From Ignavibacteria bacterium (GTDB taxonomy: Bacteria > Bacteroidota > Ignavibacteria > Kapaibacteriales > UBA2268): a stretch of 64,000 bases of DNA. How positions within the stretch are numbered: position 1 is the first letter of the stretch; each line of letters opens with the position of its first letter. The translations under genes were made by a program, and so were the position numbers. Positions 53,242-62,551 of this stretch are shown one piece after another. The stretch lies in contig JAERMQ010000027.1 of the NCBI GenBank assembly GCA_016844745.1, forward strand, positions 1 through 64,000, read 5' to 3'. Under the pieces are notes generated by a model, which worked only from the letters and a program-made list of their open reading frames with translations, was not told the DNA's origin and searched no databases.

Positions 53242-54681
53242 ATGGCAAATACAGACTTACCAACTCGCTCTTTTACTAAAAGCTTATCTTTATCCGACTC
53301 TACTGCCATCGTTATCGGCTCCATGATTGGTTCCGGGATATTCATCGTTAGCGCAGATATGTCACGATTGCTTGGCTCCCCTGGGTGGCTGTTAATTGCC
53401 TGGCTGCTAACCGGATTTATGACTCTAACAGCCGCTCTTTCTTATGGCGAGCTTGCTGCAATGTTCCCACGAGCCGGCGGGCAGTACGTTTACCTCCGCG
53501 AAGCTTTTAATCCAATGGTTGGCTTTCTTTACGGCTGGACTCTTTTTTTAGTAATCCAAACAGGTACAATAGCCGCCGTTGCAGTAGCATTCGGGAAATT
53601 TACCGGTGTATTGATTCCCTGGTTTTCCGAAAATAATATACTTCTTCATATAGGAAAATTCAAATTAAACAGTTCCCAGCTTTTAGCCGTAATTATGGTA
53701 CTCTTTCTCACGGTAATGAATTCCCGCGGAATCCGTACCGGCAAAGCAATTCAAAATGTTTTTACCATAGCGAAGGCTTCTGCTTTAATCAGCCTGATTG
53801 CTCTCGGTTTGCTCTTTTTTCGTAATCCTGAAGCACACAAACTGAACTCCGAAATTTTCTGGAATGTAACTCAAGCAGGCGGCATTGCCGAACTCACGGG
53901 AATTGCCCTTATCGCGGCATTTGCTTCGGCTATGGTCGGCTCACTTTTCTCATCTGACGCATGGAATAACATTACATTCACTGCCGGAGAAGTGATTAAT
54001 CCTAAAAGAAATATACCTTTATCATTATTCTTCGGAACCCTGATAGTTACGATTATTTATATTTTAGTAAATATAGTTTATCTTGAAACTATACCCTTGA
54101 GAGGGGCAGCAGATGCCGCCTCAGCATTTGGGCGGGGTATTCAATTCGCGACGAATGACCGGATTGGAACAGCGGCAATGAGCATAATACTTGGTGAGAG
54201 CGCTGCTGTCGTCATGGCAATATTTATTATGATTTCAACATTCGGCTGCAATAACGGACTTATCCTTGCTGGTGCAAGAGTTTATTATGCTATGGCGCAG
54301 GATGGGCTTTTTTTCCGAAGCGTTGGCAATCTTAATTCAAACAATGTACCAGGGAAAGCGCTGTGGCTCCAATGCTTATGGGCTTCCTTGCTTTGTTTAT
54401 CCGGTACGTACGGGCAACTTCTTGATTATGTCGTATTTACAGTCCTGATTTTCTATATTTTAACAATAGCAGGGATTTTTGTATTAAGAAGGAAGATGCC
54501 CGATGCCGAGCGTCCATACAAAGCATTCGGGTATCCTGTTATTCCATTGATGTACATTGTATCGGCTCTGACAATTTCGTTCTGTTTATTGCTGTTTAAG
54601 CCCGATTATACTTGGCCCGGATTTATTATCGTTGCAATTGGCATTCCGGTTTATTTCTTTTGGAAAAAATTAGAAAGATAA
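53242..54681 (+). CDS. APC-superfamily amino-acid permease
   Basis: A 479-residue inner-membrane transporter with about 12 helices. IVIGSMIGSGIFIV (residues 25-38) is the substrate-binding loop of APC/LAT-type permeases, and GELAAMFPRAGGQYVYLREA is also diagnostic. It probably imports or exchanges neutral amino acids. GGAG lies 5 bp before the ATG. A metallocarboxypeptidase gene follows after 4 bp, so released amino acids and their transport may be linked. Confidence 0.93.
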   Translation: MANTDLPTRSFTKSLSLSDSTAIVIGSMIGSGIFIVSADMSRLLGSPGWLLIAWLLTGFMTLTAALSYGELAAMFPRAGGQYVYLREAFNPMVGFLYGWTLFLVIQTGTIAAVAVAFGKFTGVLIPWFSENNILLHIGKFKLNSSQLLAVIMVLFLTVMNSRGIRTGKAIQNVFTIAKASALISLIALGLLFFRNPEAHKLNSEIFWNVTQAGGIAELTGIALIAAFASAMVGSLFSSDAWNNITFTAGEVINPKRNIPLSLFFGTLIVTIIYILVNIVYLETIPLRGAADAASAFGRGIQFATNDRIGTAAMSIILGESAAVVMAIFIMISTFGCNNGLILAGARVYYAMAQDGLFFRSVGNLNSNNVPGKALWLQCLWASLLCLSGTYGQLLDYVVFTVLIFYILTIAGIFVLRRKMPDAERPYKAFGYPVIPLMYIVSALTISFCLLLFKPDYTWPGFIIVAIGIPVYFFWKKLER

Positions 54682-54685
54682 CAAG

Positions 54686-56209
54686 ATGGCACTTTTTTCG
54701 TATTCAAATTTTAAGCCCATAGAAGATTTGTTGGAATTAATGGGCGAAATCAAAGACCTGCGCTCGGCTTCGTCATTATTAGACTGGGACCAGGAAACTT
54801 ATATGCCGCGCGGTGCAACCGGTAATCATTCGGAAATTAATGCTACTATCGATAAACAGATTCATTCTATCCTGACCGGCGATAAAGCCGATAAAATCCA
54901 TGACCAATTCCTGAATACAAGGTACGAAGTTACCATTTTCGAGCGCCGCTTATTCGGGCTTTTTATGGAAGAGCGCCGAAGAGCATTGAAAGTCCCTGTT
55001 AGCCTTGTTGCCGAGCTTGCCCGCCAGAAAACGACAGCAGTTGAAAGCTGGCGTATTGCCCGGTTAAAGAATGATTTTTCTCTTTTCCGGAATGATTTGA
55101 ATAAAATTATAGCCTTGAAGATAAATGAAGCAGAATGTCTCGGCGCTAAAGAAAATACCTATGATGCACTATTGGATATATATGAACCCGGCATGACCGA
55201 ATCCGAACTGACTGCTATATTTAATTCCCTTAAAGAAAAAATAATTCCAATGTTAGGCAAAGTCCGTACTTCGGGTTTGCGCGTTGACACAAGCTTTCTG
55301 TTCGAGCTATATCCACGTGAAGGACAAATTAAGTTTATTCGATTGCTTGCCGATATGCTTTCTTTCGACTTCAAGAGAGGCAGAATCGATAGCTCTTCGC
55401 ATCCGTTTACAACAGCATTATCAGCCAACGATGTTCGACTTACTTACCGTACAAATGAGAATGATATTCGCATGTCGGTATATTGCGCTCTTCACGAACT
55501 CGGGCATGGTCTTTACGAGCAGGGTATTGCTCCGGATTTGTATCGAACATTTGCAGGAGAAGCAGTTTCTTATGGAATACACGAATCGCAGGCGATGTTC
55601 TGGGAAAAGATTATCGGGAAATCGCCTGAGTTTGCCCAATGGTGCTTCATTCAACTCAAATCATATTTCCCCGGCAGGTTGAAAGGAATTTCGCCTGTTG
55701 AATTTTACTTTGCTTTGAATAAGGTCGAACCTACCCTCATCCGTACCGAAGCTGATGAACTTACATATATGATGCATATACTCCTCCGTTTTGAAATGGA
55801 GGACGATTTAATCAATAAAAGGTACACCGCTGATTCAATACCATCTGTATGGAACGAAAAAATGGAAAAATACCTTGGAATTGTACCTGCAAATGATTCC
55901 GAAGGATGCCTTCAGGATATTCATTGGGCGCTTGGTGCATTCGGTTATTTCCCGAGTTATGCACTTGGCGCTTTATATTCTGCTATGCTGGCAACCGAAA
56001 TAAAGAAACAGATGCCGGATTGGAACAGAAACATTACTGAGGGATACTTTACGCCGATTATTCAGTGGCTGAAAGAAAATATTCATACTTATGGAAAGAC
56101 GGAAAACCCAAATCAAATATCTTTGCGTTTATTCAATAAAAAGATAACGACGGATGATTTCTTAAAATATATTAAAGCAAAACTGAATGCCATTTACAGC
56201 GTTTCTTAA
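54686..56209 (+). CDS. M32-family metallocarboxypeptidase
   Basis: A 507-residue cytoplasmic peptidase that removes C-terminal residues. The zinc motif is H270-E271-L-G-H274 (ALHELGHGLYEQG), with FAGEAVSYGIHESQAMFWE downstream carrying the third ligand (HES-Q) and ARLKNDFSLF/LDIYEPGMTE as conserved family text. Length fits the Taq carboxypeptidase family. It is the second gene of an operon with the amino-acid permease. Confidence 0.94.
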   Translation: MALFSYSNFKPIEDLLELMGEIKDLRSASSLLDWDQETYMPRGATGNHSEINATIDKQIHSILTGDKADKIHDQFLNTRYEVTIFERRLFGLFMEERRRALKVPVSLVAELARQKTTAVESWRIARLKNDFSLFRNDLNKIIALKINEAECLGAKENTYDALLDIYEPGMTESELTAIFNSLKEKIIPMLGKVRTSGLRVDTSFLFELYPREGQIKFIRLLADMLSFDFKRGRIDSSSHPFTTALSANDVRLTYRTNENDIRMSVYCALHELGHGLYEQGIAPDLYRTFAGEAVSYGIHESQAMFWEKIIGKSPEFAQWCFIQLKSYFPGRLKGISPVEFYFALNKVEPTLIRTEADELTYMMHILLRFEMEDDLINKRYTADSIPSVWNEKMEKYLGIVPANDSEGCLQDIHWALGAFGYFPSYALGALYSAMLATEIKKQMPDWNRNITEGYFTPIIQWLKENIHTYGKTENPNQISLRLFNKKITTDDFLKYIKAKLNAIYSVS

Positions 56210-56239
56210 TGGTCAATGGTCAATGGTCAATGATTTTTT

Positions 56240-56278
56240 ACCTTCCAAAGGTTTCTGGAAGCCTTCGGAAGGTTTTCT
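56240..56278 (+). terminator. Terminator after the permease-carboxypeptidase operon
   Basis: ACCTTCCAAAGG pairs with CCTTCGGAAGGT (one mismatch) around a 10-nt loop, followed by TTTTCTC. It is 30 bp after the stop codon. Confidence 0.7.
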
Positions 56279-57053
56279 CGAACAGACTTGAGGTTCTATT
56301 CTACCCTCTTCATTAATCATTGTTTACAGTTTTTTACAGCTTTTTACTACTTTTTACTATGATTTCGATTTTTTTTGCTTCTGAACAGACGAGAGCGTCT
56401 ATTATACCATTTTCAAATTAGTACATTTTCAAATTGTCATTTTTTACTGCTTTTTATTGGTTTTTCTATTGAATTTCATTTTTTTTGATTCATTGCACAT
56501 AAGAGATTGTCTATTCCACAATTTTCAATTATCAAATTGTTTCATTTTCAAATTGGTACATTGTTTCATTTCAAATTTCACTGATTTTCACCGATTTTTT
56601 AAATTTTGTATGGGTGAAAAATGAAAAACATTATCTATACCATTTACCTTCATAGAAAAACCAAAAAAGTTATTTCACCTTATTACCTTATTTTCCAAAA
56701 TTAATCTTCGGCTTTTAACAAACAGCAACCCTAACTTTCAAAGTACGCCTCAATGCAAAAATAAACAATGGAAAAATAATGGCAACAAATGAAATTAATA
56801 TAATTTTAAAACGATTCTTAAAAGATTTTTAAATGATTTTAAATTATGCACCTTCCTCTTCCCCTTCCCCTTCACCTTTCCCATTCCCTTTCCCTTTCAC
56901 CTTCCCTTTCAACTTTATAAACTTTATGAACTTTTTGAACTTTATGAACTTTCTACTTTATAGCCTTTTTCTTCGCTAATGACGCATCCTAAGCTTTGAA
57001 GAAAGTATGATATGGGGATATGGTATAATGGGGAAATGGGGAGGAAATGATAG
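56279..57053. other. Long gene-free spacer with mixed repeats
   Basis: Contains AACAGAC...GTCTATT elements near 56280, 56383 and 56500, runs of TTTTTTACAGCTTTTTAC and CTACTTTTTACT words, and a CCTTCCCCTTCACC pyrimidine tract at 56860-56915. The left copy of a long direct repeat lies at 56918-57004. No gene is supported. Confidence 0.65.
56918..57004. repeat. Direct repeat, left of the HEPN/MNT pair
   Basis: CAACTTTATAAACTTTATG...TATAGCCTTTTTCTTCGCTAATGACG...TTTGAAGAA is repeated at 57849-57943 with few differences and one small insertion. The two copies flank the genes at 57054-57739. Confidence 0.85.
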
Positions 57054-57371
57054 TTATATTATTTTTATACCAGTATTGATTATCTCTTGAACAAAGGGAT
57101 TATCAATATTGAAATCTTCCGGGACAAATGGGTGAACTTCTAATAAAGTACTTGCTTTTAATTTGGGACGCCTTATTTTATCAATATCATAATATCTGTT
57201 CCCCACGAATTTTGATGATACAACTGCTAAGTCTATATCACTATACTCATGTTCTGTGCCTTTAGCATAGCTGCCGAATAGGAAAACCTGCTCAAAATTA
57301 ATATTAAGGGCTTTTGATTCATCAATAAAGGTATTGATAATTGACTTTATTTTATTTGAAATATTAACCAA
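57054..57371 (-). CDS. MNT-type nucleotidyltransferase (antitoxin of HEPN/MNT)
   Basis: A 105-residue minimal nucleotidyltransferase with GSYAKG (32-37) and the metal-binding SDIDLAVVS (D-x-D), plus the late HPFVPEDF motif. In characterised HEPN/MNT systems the MNT protein neutralises the HEPN toxin, in some cases by adding AMP to it. The frame opens with TTG and overlaps the HEPN gene by 25 bp. Confidence 0.9.
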   Translation of the reverse strand: MVNISNKIKSIINTFIDESKALNINFEQVFLFGSYAKGTEHEYSDIDLAVVSSKFVGNRYYDIDKIRRPKLKASTLLEVHPFVPEDFNIDNPFVQEIINTGIKII

Positions 57372-57739
57372 CTTTGTATTTCCTTAATTTGGGACAGCAT
57401 ATTTTGAGTAAACTCCTTAGTAGCAATAGCATGAAACTTATTTTTATAATCAGGGTATCTTGCTTCCAGATTAAATGTACTAATTTTATCCAACAATTCA
57501 ATTTGTTCATTAGTCAAGTTGAGGGATGCTTTTTCTGCAAGATAAGTGAGATTATGAGTTTTGGGTACATTTGTTGAATTGTTATTTTGTACCCAAATTG
57601 CTTTAATAGCTTTCTCGACTGCCAAATGACCAATAAACAAGCACCAGCTATATCTTCCCGTACCGAAAATCGCATCGGCTGATTCCATATCCTCATTGGA
57701 TGAATCTCTCCAATATTCAATATGTTCAATAATTTCCAT
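57347..57739 (-). CDS. HEPN-domain protein of HEPN/MNT pair
   Basis: A 130-residue all-helical protein: WRDSSNEDMESADAIF, CLFIGHLAVEKAIKAIWV, and PKTHNLTYLAEKA ... FNLEARYPDY, the standard HEPN layout that pairs with MNT. No tight Rx4-6H motif is obvious in this copy (the nearest spacing is R-x8-H), unlike the HEPN proteins at 23484 and 61588. It is the upstream member of the pair, as usual for this family. Confidence 0.88.
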   Translation of the reverse strand: MEIIEHIEYWRDSSNEDMESADAIFGTGRYSWCLFIGHLAVEKAIKAIWVQNNNSTNVPKTHNLTYLAEKASLNLTNEQIELLDKISTFNLEARYPDYKNKFHAIATKEFTQNMLSQIKEIQSWLIFQIK

Positions 57740-58108
57740 TATAATAAAAACGTTTTGTTTCCGAAGTTATTTTATATTTGACTTTATTGAATCGTTTCTT
57801 TATTCAGGCTAATCTTCCCCATCACCATCCCTTTCACATTTATTACTTTCAACTTTATGAACTTTATAAACTTTATGAACTTTCTACTTTATAAACTGTA
57901 TAGCCTTTTTCTTCGCTAATGACGGTTCCTAACCTTTGAAGAAGGAAATTAGGCAAAAATAATCAGGGAAAATGGAATGGCAAGAAGATCGGTTGGACAG
58001 GATTTTTAGAAAATGAACGTAACCACTGATATCAAGAGTTCATCTTGACATTCCTACTCAATATCAAGATGAACTCTTAAAAATAGGGTAAAGTTTAAAA
58101 CTCTATTA
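57740..58108. other. Spacer with direct repeat and a 15-bp inverted repeat
   Basis: Holds the right copy of the direct repeat (57849-57943). A perfect inverted repeat lies at 58034-58078 (AAGAGTTCATCTTGA and its complement, 15-nt loop) just after the 58109 gene. No U-run follows on the minus strand, so termination is doubtful. No gene. Confidence 0.7.
57849..57943. repeat. Direct repeat, right of the HEPN/MNT pair
   Basis: Partner of 56918-57004; the GCCTTTTTCTTCGCTAATGACG core is identical in both. Distance between equivalent bases is about 940 bp. Confidence 0.85.
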
Positions 58109-58960
58109 TCATTTCAAATGATTTGAACCAATATTATTTGGAGAATTATTTTTATTTGTTTCACTTTCTGTGATAAATGAAATATTTTTCCATATATTCA
58201 AAAGTTCATTGGGTTTTGTTTTTATGTCAGACAGAGATTTTGATGCTTTTATAATTGCATCTAATATAAGTTCATCAGGATTGTTAAATATTTCATTTAA
58301 AGCTGTTCTGATTGCATTATTACGAATTGCTAATTTTGCATCTTGCCTTAATTTTCGTACATATTGGTCAGTTAAATTAAATGCAAGTGCCTGAATATCA
58401 AGTAATTTTTCATCGTATCTGAATTGACGGAAGAAAGTTACCATTTCTTTTATATCAGAAGAAATTATATTGGCTTTTCTAATTGGGCATAATTTTAGAT
58501 TCAAATCCGGAATAACACTAATTTCTTCCTCTTTGATATTATTGCATATATTAATAATACAACTATGTTCAGGATTAACATAAGCAAGCGCTTGTCTTCC
58601 ATTAAACAGAATACCCATAGCAATATTTTCTTGAACCATATAGCTTTGTAATTGTTCAACATATTTTGGACGTTCACAAATATCGCTTGGTTTCTTTAAC
58701 TCTAACATCCAGTGATTTGGTTTGTCACCAATCAAAAAGTCAACACGAGGTTTAGCAGTTCCGATTCCTTTAACAGCAAATTGTTGTTGTACATTTGCTT
58801 TATTATACCCCAAGGCTTGTAAAAGTGACTTGCTTTTACCCCACCCAGACAAAGGAAATTCAACAGTGGCAGTCAAAGCACTCTCGCTTGAAATCTCACT
58901 ATTTAAAATGTTTTCTGAAAGCTTTTTAAAATAATCTCGTAGCCATGAACTATCTAACAT
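58109..58960 (-). CDS. Uncharacterised protein with HsdR-N-like PD-(D/E)XK nuclease domain
   Basis: A 283-residue protein. Its first half resembles the N-terminal nuclease domain of type I restriction enzymes: KPRVDFLIGDKPNHWMLELK carries D and E-x-K, followed by YVEQLQSYMVQENIAMGILFNG, a typical continuation. The second half is helical and unrecognised. GGAAGGG lies before the ATG. Its neighbours upstream on the minus strand are another nuclease-like gene and a membrane coiled-coil gene, so the three may form one system; no operon proof, as gaps are 131-162 bp. Confidence 0.7.
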   Translation of the reverse strand: MLDSSWLRDYFKKLSENILNSEISSESALTATVEFPLSGWGKSKSLLQALGYNKANVQQQFAVKGIGTAKPRVDFLIGDKPNHWMLELKKPSDICERPKYVEQLQSYMVQENIAMGILFNGRQALAYVNPEHSCIINICNNIKEEEISVIPDLNLKLCPIRKANIISSDIKEMVTFFRQFRYDEKLLDIQALAFNLTDQYVRKLRQDAKLAIRNNAIRTALNEIFNNPDELILDAIIKASKSLSDIKTKPNELLNIWKNISFITESETNKNNSPNNIGSNHLK

Positions 58961-59122
58961 AATTAATCCCTTCCAATGATTATTAATATTTTTCTTGAAA
59001 ATCTGTTAGTTTCATAACAAAGCCTTAATATTGTTTTATTAATATGAAATTTAAATTTTCATTATTTTTGTAATTTTTACCAAAAAAATATATCACCTTT
59101 ATACTAAAATAAATAAAATATT

Positions 59123-59932
59123 TTAGCAAAATTTTGGTTCAACAACAAAGTTAGCTAAATATGGATTAGTATCCAACCAAAAAAATTGTTGATTTGAAGT
59201 TGCTCCGATTAAAAATATAAAAAACAGTAACAAAGCTCCTGTATCACAATTGCAAACCATCCATTGATTATCAGGATATTCTTTTCGTACATCGTCATCG
59301 TTAAACCCATAACTTACATTATCATAATAAACAAATCCTTTTTCCAAAATAAATATCCCATCAATACTTAAAGAAGGCGTAGCATATCTTTCATTTGGTT
59401 CGGTACTTAATTTGTATTGAGGAAATTCCATTGATTCATATATTTTTTGTATCCAACTCTGAACTGTTTCCATATTTGTAGGTCCATTGTAAGCAACAAC
59501 ATAATTTAAAATTGATGGTGGAAAATAACCAAATGCAGCACTTTTTATTTCATTTTTATTCAATGCCTTAGCTTTTCTAGCTGCGGATATTGCTTGTTCT
59601 AGATCACCGAAAGTTAAAGTAGATTTAACTTCTATGGATGCAATCACAGACTCAATAAGGAAACAATTGATACCTCCCCCAAAATCCAATTTTGGATAAT
59701 TTTTTTTGTAAATAATTATATCGTGTTGATTTCTTAATTCTCCAGGTTTACTATCGCAATTTATAATTTCACCTGTACCAATTGCAACGGTGTCAGGTAG
59801 ATGCGTTTGTAGAAAATCCCTAATAAAAACTTCTCTCGGAGTTCCTTTGTGAAGAGTATGACCGCTATTTTCCTGAATTTTTGAAGTACTTATTAACTGT
59901 TTTTCAAAAGCATCGAAATGTGATTTTAACAT
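59123..59932 (-). CDS. DUF6602-like protein, PD-(D/E)XK-type fold
   Basis: A 269-residue protein with LHKGTPREVFIRDFLQTHLP and AIGTGEIINCDSKPGE at the N-terminus, then QHDIIIYKKNYP and SVIASIEVKSTL, giving the D...E-x-K arrangement of nuclease folds. I associate this pattern with DUF6602 proteins, which occur in defence-rich regions. It has its own AAAGGTGAT ribosome-binding site. Catalytic activity is untested. Confidence 0.7.
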   Translation of the reverse strand: MLKSHFDAFEKQLISTSKIQENSGHTLHKGTPREVFIRDFLQTHLPDTVAIGTGEIINCDSKPGELRNQHDIIIYKKNYPKLDFGGGINCFLIESVIASIEVKSTLTFGDLEQAISAARKAKALNKNEIKSAAFGYFPPSILNYVVAYNGPTNMETVQSWIQKIYESMEFPQYKLSTEPNERYATPSLSIDGIFILEKGFVYYDNVSYGFNDDDVRKEYPDNQWMVCNCDTGALLLFFIFLIGATSNQQFFWLDTNPYLANFVVEPKFC

Positions 59933-60063
59933 AATATCACCTTTATGATTATTTATTTAAATTAAAATTATAGAACACAATAATTGATATTGAGCTTGGT
60001 TTCAGTTACATATATATGATCTCGAATAGGATTCCAAGTTGATTTATTATTGAAAATGTTAAA

Positions 60064-61038
60064 TTATTTCATTTCTGTTGTTAATGATATATTGTTTTTA
60101 AAATATTCAGCACATTGATTTATTTGGGTTAGTTCAGTACCATTAAAAAATGAATAATATTCTAAAATTTTATTAAGATTTTTTAGAATTATCTTTTGTG
60201 AGGTTAATGTAGTATTACTTATGATGTTGTGTTTTTGATAATGTTTAAAATAACTATCTAAGTGTTGTATTTTTTCCGTTTTATAATTTTGCCATAGTTT
60301 AATCAGATAATCACTTTCAATATCAAAAAGTTTTAAAGCTATTAAATTATATAACAAACTTTTTGTCAAAGCACTAAAAGAAGCATTCTCCTCATTACTC
60401 ATAAATTTATCATGTAAATCACTGTTATAAATAGATAGCATTTGGAAAATTTCTGAATGGTATTCTTTCTGTTCTTCAAGGATTGTGTCAACTTCCATTT
60501 GCTTTTTCTGAATTATGTCTAATATTGCTTTTGATTCTATCTGATTCTTTTTTGTCTTTTCAATAGCATTATCAGAAATTTCTTGATTCTTCTTTGTTTC
60601 ATCTAAAGCTTGATTTGAGATTTCTTGATTCCTTGTAAAAGTAGCTTGATTTATTCGTATTTGTCTTTGCTGTTTTGTCACTTCTAAAATAGCATTTTTA
60701 TTTGTGAAATACTGAAACAAACCAACAACCAAAATTGCAATTGCAATAACCACAGTAACAAAAATGGAAAAATACTGAATATTATTTCCGTATTGGTTTT
60801 GCGTTGTTTCAATTTTTATTAGCCTTTCATTCAACTCCTGATTTGTTTTTTGTAAAGCTTGATATTTATCGTCCTCCTGAATTTTTTGTGTAAGCTTTGT
60901 AGTATCGTTTTTAAGGGCTGTGACTTTATTATCTAAGTAAATATTATGATTAATAGATACAACTAACCAAGCAATAACAATTATCATAACAATTGAATAA
61001 AAAGCAAACCATATCCAAATCTTAGTTTCTCTTGTCAT
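60064..61038 (-). CDS. Membrane protein with long coiled coil
   Basis: A 324-residue protein of unknown family with two membrane helices (about 8-28 and 90-110) flanking a coiled coil (about 35-80). A further long coiled coil follows (about 120-200), with repeated (D/E)-x-TKKNQ(E/I) units such as LDETKKNQEI and IEKTKKNQIE. The remaining C-terminal domain is helical and acidic. The layout resembles envelope-sensor or effector proteins of defence cassettes but is not diagnostic. It is probably the first gene of the 58.1-61.0 kb group. Confidence 0.7.
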   Translation of the reverse strand: MTRETKIWIWFAFYSIVMIIVIAWLVVSINHNIYLDNKVTALKNDTTKLTQKIQEDDKYQALQKTNQELNERLIKIETTQNQYGNNIQYFSIFVTVVIAIAILVVGLFQYFTNKNAILEVTKQQRQIRINQATFTRNQEISNQALDETKKNQEISDNAIEKTKKNQIESKAILDIIQKKQMEVDTILEEQKEYHSEIFQMLSIYNSDLHDKFMSNEENASFSALTKSLLYNLIALKLFDIESDYLIKLWQNYKTEKIQHLDSYFKHYQKHNIISNTTLTSQKIILKNLNKILEYYSFFNGTELTQINQCAEYFKNNISLTTEMK

Positions 61039-61164
61039 AATTTATTCCTGTATTTAAAAAATATTTAATTTTGAAAATCCTATCCTTCAGGGCTTTTCCG
61101 GAATAATAAGTTTATTAATCCTTTTTCATTTTTGTGATAAAGTTGTATTTGTTTCATATTGTAA

Positions 61165-61250
61165 TTATCTTACATCTTCTCCCGCCCGAAGAAAACCAAT
61201 TGCATTTACTTTGAAGTCATCTAAAGAAGTAAATTGCTTGTCGCAAGAGC
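61165..61250 (-). pseudogene. 3' fragment of the small gene at 63027-63197
   Basis: Read on the minus strand it encodes CDKQFTSLDDFKVNAIGF followed by LRAGEDVR and a stop. The 63027-63197 gene has the same residues but then diverges after FLERE. The shared 57 bp (61189-61245 and 63084-63140) differ at two positions. No start codon precedes this fragment. Confidence 0.7.
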
Positions 61251-61324
61251 AAAATAACATATTTTTGCTACCCTTGTATTGGTTCCATTAAATACTAATT
61301 AAAAATTTCGAAATAGGTTTACTT

Positions 61325-61588
61325 TTATACATAAACTTTATTAGGATTCTCGAACATAATCGAAAAGGCATAGCCATAGTCTAATAGTAAATCAGTTTCG
61401 AGTTCGGAAGAGTAGTGAACCATCTCTATTTCCCTATCCTCATCCATATCGGCAATTACATTAATCCAAATATGGTCCGGGTCATCGGGTGACGTTTGCA
61501 AATCTTTAAAAACGATTTCCGGATACCGCTGCTTAACCTTATCAAACATTTCATCTATAAGTTGCTGTTGTTTATGATTAATACGCAT
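61325..61588 (-). CDS. 87-residue partner of HEPN protein, putative antitoxin (copy 2)
   Basis: Paralogue of the 23847-24110 product. QQQLIDEMFDKVKQRYPEI, DDPDHIWINVIADMDED and DYGYAFSIMFENPNKVYV are shared with little change. Its ATG overlaps the HEPN stop by one base (TAATG). No known domain is recognised. Confidence 0.75.
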   Translation of the reverse strand: MRINHKQQQLIDEMFDKVKQRYPEIVFKDLQTSPDDPDHIWINVIADMDEDREIEMVHYSSELETDLLLDYGYAFSIMFENPNKVYV

Positions 61589-61950
61589 TATATATACTCC
61601 AAAATTATTTCAACAAATTCTTTTGCATTTTTGAGTTGCTGCTTAGCATCTTTTTTACTTACACCTTTTTTATAATCAGCATTATTTCTATAGTATTGTA
61701 ATTCAAATAAATAACCTTTGAATTTAGACGGCAACCTTTTTCTTCTATTGCAATAATTTTCAGCGAATAAAGCCTGAATTACTTTATGGTCAATATTTGG
61801 TATAATATCCGCAGCATAAATTGCGGCAATGGCTGCATGAAAAGCCGAATAATATGCCCTGTTTGCCGAAGCATTAAAACAAGCGTTATCAAAAGCTAAC
61901 TCAGCAATCTTCAGGTTTTCCTTTGCTCTCTCAAGAAATGTCTCTTTCAT
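61588..61950 (-). CDS. HEPN-domain protein, putative RNase toxin (copy 2)
   Basis: 120 residues, the same length as copy 1, with the catalytic-type motif R31-AYYSAF-H38 conserved and more than half the residues identical by eye. It forms a tight pair with the 87-residue gene. The pair lies between 57-bp direct repeats (61189-61245 and 63084-63140), unlike copy 1, which shows no such flanks. Confidence 0.85.
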   Translation of the reverse strand: MKETFLERAKENLKIAELAFDNACFNASANRAYYSAFHAAIAAIYAADIIPNIDHKVIQALFAENYCNRRKRLPSKFKGYLFELQYYRNNADYKKGVSKKDAKQQLKNAKEFVEIILEYI

Positions 61951-62028
61951 TTTCTTTCAATACAGATAATTATTGACACAACTTTACTCTTTAAATACTT
62001 TTCTTTAATTCTAATAGCTTTCTCAATT

Positions 62029-62442
62029 TCATTTTATTTTTGAAACTGGTCCTTCAGGATGTTTGGGATTACCAATCAATGTCTGCGTATTGCAATCCAC
62101 GAGCAAATCCAGTTTTTCCAGGACAGTCTGTCCGATTAAAACCTCATCACCAAGAACGAAAGCTTCATCGTAAGTATCACGATTATCAATTTCAAAATAA
62201 ATAGGTTCACAAACTCCAACTTTTTCCTTGCTTCCATTTGCAAATTCAGCAGTTTTCTCAGTATAAATATTTACTCCCAATTTTTCCAAAATAGACATGG
62301 GAATAACACTCCGGACTGCACCTGTATCAACCATAGCATCGGTTACAATACTTCTAATTTGGTCTTTTGTGATAAGTCCAGCCCTGCTTTTCACAATATC
62401 TTCAATACTCGTTAATTTAACTTGTGTTCTGACCTCTCCCAT
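62029..62442 (-). CDS. Retroviral-type (clan AA) aspartic protease, copy B
   Basis: 137 residues. AMVDTGAVRSVIP gives the catalytic D39-T-G of single-domain aspartic proteases, followed by a flap-like NGSKEKVG and the LIGQTVLEKLDL strand-helix. Such proteins dimerise to form the active site. Copy A at 62552-62965 is nearly identical from residue 35 onward, but residues 12-31 differ. GGGGGTC precedes the ATG. Its substrate is unknown. Confidence 0.85.
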   Translation of the reverse strand: MGEVRTQVKLTSIEDIVKSRAGLITKDQIRSIVTDAMVDTGAVRSVIPMSILEKLGVNIYTEKTAEFANGSKEKVGVCEPIYFEIDNRDTYDEAFVLGDEVLIGQTVLEKLDLLVDCNTQTLIGNPKHPEGPVSKIK

Positions 62443-62551
62443 TTTGACCCCCTTTTAAAATAATTCATCTTTAATATTGACGAACATTCGATATTTAATA
62501 TTGTCAATTAATAACACTTAAAAAGAAAGTTACAAAATAAATCGGTCAATT

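Noticed and set aside
58034-58078. Terminator for the 58109-58960 gene
   Set aside because: The stem is perfect but no T-run follows on the minus strand; it is kept only as an inverted repeat.
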